NCBI RefSeq assembly: GCF_030362935.1
Contig: NZ_JAUCDY010000014.1
Span: 7,049-71,048 of the forward strand
Source: Thiopseudomonas acetoxidans
Lineage (GTDB): Bacteria; Pseudomonadota; Gammaproteobacteria; Pseudomonadales; Pseudomonadaceae
Direction: 5' to 3'
DNA length: 64,000 nucleotides
The notes under the pieces were generated by a model. It ran no database searches. It was not told where the DNA came from and saw nothing but the letters and a program-made list of their open reading frames with translations. Below, piece by piece: positions 60,291 to 64,000 of the stretch. A program made the translations under genes and the position numbers. Every line of letters begins with the position of its first letter. Within the stretch, counting starts at the first letter, position 1.

Positions 60291-61643
60291 TTAGCTATTC
60301 ATTATTTGTCTACAGGCCACATTCTGCCACAAGCTAGCCGCTTGCTGACGTAACGCCTGCTCATCTTGCTGCAAAATAGCCTGCTGTAATTTGCGCGCAC
60401 TGCCGAGCATAGCGTCCAACTGTGCAATATTGAGTACATGACGGGCATGTTCCAACCAAAAAACAACACGCTCTACCCGTGGCAATTGCTCGGTCAAAAG
60501 CTGTGGCTGCTGTACATAATCAGAGAGCGGTATGCTGCTTAATTCTTCGCGCAAAAACCGCACCAACCAACGCGCTAGGGGTGCTTGGGCTTGACGTTTA
60601 GCACGCTCGTTGCGTTGTTTTTTCCACGCTTGCTGATGTAACCATAACGCCAAACGCAAAGAAAACTGTCCCCAGCGAACTTGCGTCAATTCTTGCGCAA
60701 ACTGTTCTACCGCATGCTGGCGGGTGCCCTCTTGCTCGGCTGCTTGATAAACAGGCATCCAGCTGGTTAAGAGCTCATCAAGCATCTGTCTTAATTCGTT
60801 ACTGCTTTTGCGTGGCACAATTTGTCCCAGGCTGGTCAATAGGGCGCGCAGCTGTATAAGGCTATAAATCCACTGCTCCAACAGCTTCCATTGGGCGCTA
60901 TGGCGGTACTGTTCCGCTAAACGCTGACTGTTGGATAACAGCTGCATGGCCAGATGGTAGGTGGTGACATCCATCGTGCTGTCTGCGGTTAACTCTGCCA
61001 TAGGGACCTGTAGCTCAAAGCTGCCCGGTCGCAATAAACGATAACCTCGCTCAGCCTTGCTAATATCGCAGGGCATCAGGGCAAACTCATTGGCTAGCTC
61101 TTGCGCCAACTCTAATAAAGCCTCTGGCTGACCTTGACGCAGCTCCAATTCCATCTCGCAAATTTCTTCTGTCTGCACTGAAGTGCGTACAACGCCAAAA
61201 TCCAGCGCCAGTTCAACACGGGCTTCTTCACCCTCATACTGCCAGCACAACTCAACCAACTCACGGGTAAAATCCGTATGAAAAATACCACTTAAGGTCT
61301 GTTTGTCCAGCTCTTTCAGAGTTTCTGGCCAGCAATCATCCGTCAATTTTTCTACATCTAAGTTATTTTCTGTAAGGTACCAATCCCATTCATTGCGCTC
61401 AGAAAGCCCAGCAACACTGGCACCTCTGGTTTTTAAGGTCTGGATTAATTGCTCACCATCTTGGCGAATTCGCAAAGCCACCTGCGCGCCAGCCAAAGAA
61501 AATTCCGCGGTATCAAAATAGCAATTAAGTAAATTGCGCTGCTGCCACGGCTGGCATCGGCGCGACTCTATCAGGCTGCTATCACGCAGTGCTGCAAGCG
61601 TTTCAGGGCTAACCCTAAGCTTTATTTCAGTTTCTTTAGCCAT
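60291..61643 (-). CDS. CYTH-CHAD domain protein (inorganic triphosphatase-like)
   Basis: 450 residues. The CYTH domain (about 1-200) begins with the ExExK motif in KETEIKLRV and keeps charged tunnel residues such as in ALRIRQDGEQLIQTLKTRG. CYTH enzymes of this group hydrolyse inorganic tripolyphosphate. The CHAD domain (about 215-450) is helical and basic, with conserved His in QHAVEQF and WLEHARHVL, and binds polyphosphate in characterised cases. It is divergent from the phosphate transport genes, which fits a phosphate-related role. Confidence 0.9.
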   Translation of the reverse strand: MAKETEIKLRVSPETLAALRDSSLIESRRCQPWQQRNLLNCYFDTAEFSLAGAQVALRIRQDGEQLIQTLKTRGASVAGLSERNEWDWYLTENNLDVEKLTDDCWPETLKELDKQTLSGIFHTDFTRELVELCWQYEGEEARVELALDFGVVRTSVQTEEICEMELELRQGQPEALLELAQELANEFALMPCDISKAERGYRLLRPGSFELQVPMAELTADSTMDVTTYHLAMQLLSNSQRLAEQYRHSAQWKLLEQWIYSLIQLRALLTSLGQIVPRKSSNELRQMLDELLTSWMPVYQAAEQEGTRQHAVEQFAQELTQVRWGQFSLRLALWLHQQAWKKQRNERAKRQAQAPLARWLVRFLREELSSIPLSDYVQQPQLLTEQLPRVERVVFWLEHARHVLNIAQLDAMLGSARKLQQAILQQDEQALRQQAASLWQNVACRQIMNS

Positions 61644-61717
61644 GTTTTATTGTTCACCTTCGCTGACAAATTTAACCACAATTTTATACAACCCTAGTCT
61701 AACTTGTTCTAGCACCG

Positions 61718-61723
61718 TATAAT
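61718..61723 (+). promoter_or_regulatory. -10 element before the DUF47-pit operon
   Basis: A consensus TATAAT 34 bases before the DUF47 ATG. The -35 is not clear, and I saw no Pho box. Confidence 0.5.
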
Positions 61724-61756
61724 TACAACCCTCATTCAAATTCGAGCGCTTTTGCA

Positions 61757-62434
61757 ATGTCGATTAATCCCTTCGTTAGTTTGTTCGGTCGCTCACCTAT
61801 TGGCCCTATGCAAGAGCATATTGCCAAAGCCTACGAGTGTGCGGCCAAGCTGATTCCTTTTTTTCAAGCTGTCATGGCTGAAGACTGGGAACGTGTTGAG
61901 CAGGTGCAACAGGAAATGGTGCGCCTAGAAAAAGAAGCCGACAAACTAAAACGTGATGTGCGTATTCACCTACCAAAAAGCTTGTTTTTACCTGTGCCAC
62001 GTTCTGACTTGCTCGAACTGCTCAGTGTACAGGACAAGGTAGCCAACCGCGCTAAAGATATTGCCGGCCTGATGCTAGGTCGCCAAATGGCTATTCCAAA
62101 GCCTTTACAGCCCATCATCATGCCTTACGTACAACGTACTGTAGATGCGTGCGAGCAAGCGCTTAAAGCCATGAATAAGCTTGATGAGATTCTAGAAACA
62201 GGCTTTGGCAATCGAGAAGTTGCCCATGTTACGACAATGATCGAAGAGCTTGAAGATATCGAACACGACACTGATCGGATGCAAATCGAGGTTCGTAGAA
62301 ATCTGTATAAAATCGAAAAAGAGCTTCCGCCCGTGGATGTGATTTTTCTCTATACCATAATCGAGTGGATCGGTGATGTTGCCGACCGTGCTGAACGAGT
62401 CGGCAACCGGTTAGAGCAACTACTAGCTCGCTAA
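61757..62434 (+). CDS. DUF47/PhoU-like phosphate transport regulator
   Basis: 225-residue all-helical protein of the DUF47 (TIGR00153) family. It begins NPFVSLFGRSPIGPMQEHI and contains QDKVANRAKDIAGLMLG and the acidic EELEDIEHDTDRMQIE, which resembles PhoU metal-binding helices. Found directly before Pit transporters and thought to modulate them. The pit gene follows 36 bases later, so they form an operon. Confidence 0.92.
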   Translation: MSINPFVSLFGRSPIGPMQEHIAKAYECAAKLIPFFQAVMAEDWERVEQVQQEMVRLEKEADKLKRDVRIHLPKSLFLPVPRSDLLELLSVQDKVANRAKDIAGLMLGRQMAIPKPLQPIIMPYVQRTVDACEQALKAMNKLDEILETGFGNREVAHVTTMIEELEDIEHDTDRMQIEVRRNLYKIEKELPPVDVIFLYTIIEWIGDVADRAERVGNRLEQLLAR

Positions 62435-62470
62435 TTTATTAGCGTCATTCATGAGTTTGCGGATTATCTT

Positions 62471-63736
62471 ATGTCAGTCCTCACCGATTACGGCTTTATA
62501 CTTTTAGTATTAGCTTGTATTTTTGGCTTCTTCATGGCTTGGGGCGTTGGTGCGAATGATGTCGCTAACGCTATGGGCACCTCAGTTGGCTCACGCGCTT
62601 TAACCATCAGACAAGCTATTGTCATAGCGATGGTGTTTGAATTTTGCGGTGCTTATTTTGCCGGTGGCGAAGTCACCGACACCATCAAAAACGGCATTGT
62701 AAATACCGATGGCATGACACCCGACCTGCTAGTGCTGGGGATGATGTCGTCATTACTAGCCGCCGGTACTTGGCTGCTGATTGCCACCACCAAAGGCTGG
62801 CCTGTCTCCACCACGCACACCATTATCGGTGCTGTTATTGGTTTTGCTGCCATTGGGGTATCGGTTGATTCAGTTCACTGGTCTGAAATTCTACCTATCA
62901 CCGCCAGCTGGGTGGTGACACCGTTCTTGTCTGGTAGCTTGGCTTTCTGTTTGTTTATCAGCGTGCAGAAACTCATAACCAACACTGACGATCCTTTCAC
63001 CAACGCCAAACGTTTTGTGCCCGTGTACATGTTTGTCACTGGTTTTATGGTTGCCTTGATGACGCTCAGTAAAGGTTTGAAGCACGTTGGTGTCTCCCTC
63101 AGCAACGAGCACAGCCTGCTGTTAGCCATTTTGGCCGGCATGCTGGTGATGGGGCTTGGTATCTTGCTGTTGCGCCGGGTGAAATTGCCAGAAAACCCAA
63201 CGCGTAATGATTACTACGTCAGCGTAGAGAAAACCTTTGCCACACTGATGATCTTCACCGCCTGTTCTATGGCTTTTGCTCACGGCGCTAACGATGTCGC
63301 CAATGCTGTGGGCCCTCTAGCGGCCATTGCAGGCGTCATCCAAAGCGAAGGCATGGCTGAATTAACCAGCAAATCAGCTGTACCGGCTTGGGTATTACTC
63401 TTAGGCGCCTTGGGTATCGTGATTGGTCTGGCCACCTACGGCTATAAAGTCATTGCGACTGTGGGCCGTGGCATCACCGAACTTACCCCCAGCCGTGGTT
63501 TTGCTGCGGAGCTGGCCACCGCCTCAACAGTCGTAGGTGCATCGGCTATTGGTTTACCCGTCTCCACTACCCACACGCTGGTCGGTGCGGTATTAGGTAT
63601 TGGCTTAGCACGCGGTATAGGTGCGCTGAACCTGAAAGTGATTGTGTCTATTTTCACCTCTTGGGCCATTACACTACCCGCAGGCGCGGTTTTGTCCATC
63701 ATCTTCTTTAGTATCTTAAAGCTTATCTTTTTATAA
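62471..63736 (+). CDS. pit: inorganic phosphate transporter, Pit family
   Basis: 421-residue inner-membrane low-affinity phosphate (metal-phosphate) symporter. The two inverted repeat signatures are clear: GVGANDVANAMGTSVGSRAL and HGANDVANAVGPLAAI. Later PVSTTHTLVGAVLG and, in the first half, PVSTTHTIIGAVIG repeat. About ten helices. It is co-transcribed with the DUF47 regulator and followed by a REP cluster. Confidence 0.95.
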   Translation: MSVLTDYGFILLVLACIFGFFMAWGVGANDVANAMGTSVGSRALTIRQAIVIAMVFEFCGAYFAGGEVTDTIKNGIVNTDGMTPDLLVLGMMSSLLAAGTWLLIATTKGWPVSTTHTIIGAVIGFAAIGVSVDSVHWSEILPITASWVVTPFLSGSLAFCLFISVQKLITNTDDPFTNAKRFVPVYMFVTGFMVALMTLSKGLKHVGVSLSNEHSLLLAILAGMLVMGLGILLLRRVKLPENPTRNDYYVSVEKTFATLMIFTACSMAFAHGANDVANAVGPLAAIAGVIQSEGMAELTSKSAVPAWVLLLGALGIVIGLATYGYKVIATVGRGITELTPSRGFAAELATASTVVGASAIGLPVSTTHTLVGAVLGIGLARGIGALNLKVIVSIFTSWAITLPAGAVLSIIFFSILKLIFL

Positions 63737-63778
63737 GGTACGTACTAGTTTTAAACCTATATTTGTAGGCACAATTTC

Positions 63779-63994
63779 TGTGGGAACCCAGCTTCTGGGC
63801 GAAGGTTAGAGCAAGGTGCTCTGTGGGAACCCAGCTTCTGGGCGAAGTGCTAGAGAAGGGCACCCTGTGGGAGCGCATCTTATGCGCGAAGCGGACTTGA
63901 GGCACTCACAAGAGCAACAGGATAAAACCAGTTGTGTAAACGCAGTCCAATAAATGGGGTGCATTCCAAATCGCGCAAGAGTTGCGCTCCCACA
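63779..63994. repeat. cluster of four REP elements of two stem types
   Basis: 63779-63804 and 63822-63846 (+) have the stem CCCAG-CTT-CTGGG. 63866-63890 (+) has GCGCAT-CTT-ATGCGC and 63970-63994 (-) has GCGCAA-CTC-TTGCGC. The linker between the last two copies the linker at 37937-37997. The cluster fills the 264 bases from pit to the window edge; no gene is seen there. Confidence 0.85.
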
Positions 63995-64000
63995 AAAAGT

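Overview
This window looks like the chromosome of a gammaproteobacterium in the Pseudomonas family, probably one of the small-genome, moderate-GC, denitrifying lineages related to Pseudomonas caeni, Denitrificimonas or Thiopseudomonas. The evidence is the Pseudomonas-type norCBD-dnr-dnrP denitrification block, the bioBFHCD order, the D-2-hydroxyglutarate dehydrogenase/serA pair, the HAD-rppH-ptsP block, and the GspE-CYTH/CHAD-DUF47-Pit block. A Pseudomonas-like REP family (TGTGGGA head, short hairpin) is scattered through the intergenic gaps. The species is my inference. I saw no tRNA, rRNA, CRISPR array, insertion sequence or prophage.

Layout. 1-9111 (minus strand): a Wsp-like chemosensory operon (receptor, CheB, CheR-TPR, hybrid CheA, single-domain receiver, Hpt-REC-REC-GGDEF diguanylate cyclase, CheW running off the edge). 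9383-15544: an Aer-like PAS receptor, a FecCD-type ABC permease and ATPase without a binding protein, and a CZB-domain chemoreceptor broken by a frameshift. 15545-16200: a 222-bp unit repeated about 2.5 times. 16201-17211: a Fur-controlled Fe(III)-binding protein, divergent from the biotin genes bioB, bioF, bioH, bioC and bioD (17437-22440). 22463-28109: Na/Pi cotransporter, a small exported protein, mutM, a FAH-family protein and a D-2-hydroxyglutarate dehydrogenase, followed by serA on the plus strand. 29628-37529: a hydrolase, a thioredoxin-like protein, dnr, dnrP, nnrS and norD-norB-norC. 38188-40647: metQ, metI and metN. 40980-41465: a lipoprotein form of ecotin. 41675-44682: znuB, znuC and zur, divergent from znuA. 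44903-47095: a globin-PAS-GGDEF-EAL protein. 47174-50479: Fe(III) permease, gcvT and gcvH. 50505-54677 (minus): folA, bfr, bfd, a DAHP synthase with a long leader, a rhodanese and a HAD phosphatase. 54861-57657: rppH-ptsP. 57681-63736: NRDE protein, GspE-like ATPase and CYTH/CHAD protein (minus), then DUF47 and Pit phosphate transporter (plus).

How the genes work together. Perfect DNR/FNR boxes precede norC and dnrP, and a 9/10 box precedes the globin cyclic-di-GMP enzyme. NO detoxification and cyclic-di-GMP signalling may therefore share one low-oxygen/NO regulator. Metal homeostasis is visible as a Zur palindrome between zur and znuA and as Fur-like boxes before the Fe(III)-binding protein and bfd-bfr. 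The biotin operon has a BirA-like operator overlapping its promoter.

The most unusual signal is the DAHP synthase leader (about 52954-53335). It holds a 41-residue leader peptide with a Tyr-Phe-Tyr-Gly-Tyr-Trp-Phe run, a strong terminator with competing RNA pairings, and a second aromatic-rich small ORF with its own ribosome site. Other points of interest are a bacterioferritin that has lost most ferroxidase ligands but kept the heme methionine, a lipoprotein ecotin with Leu at the predicted P1 site, and REP hairpins whose stems covary.
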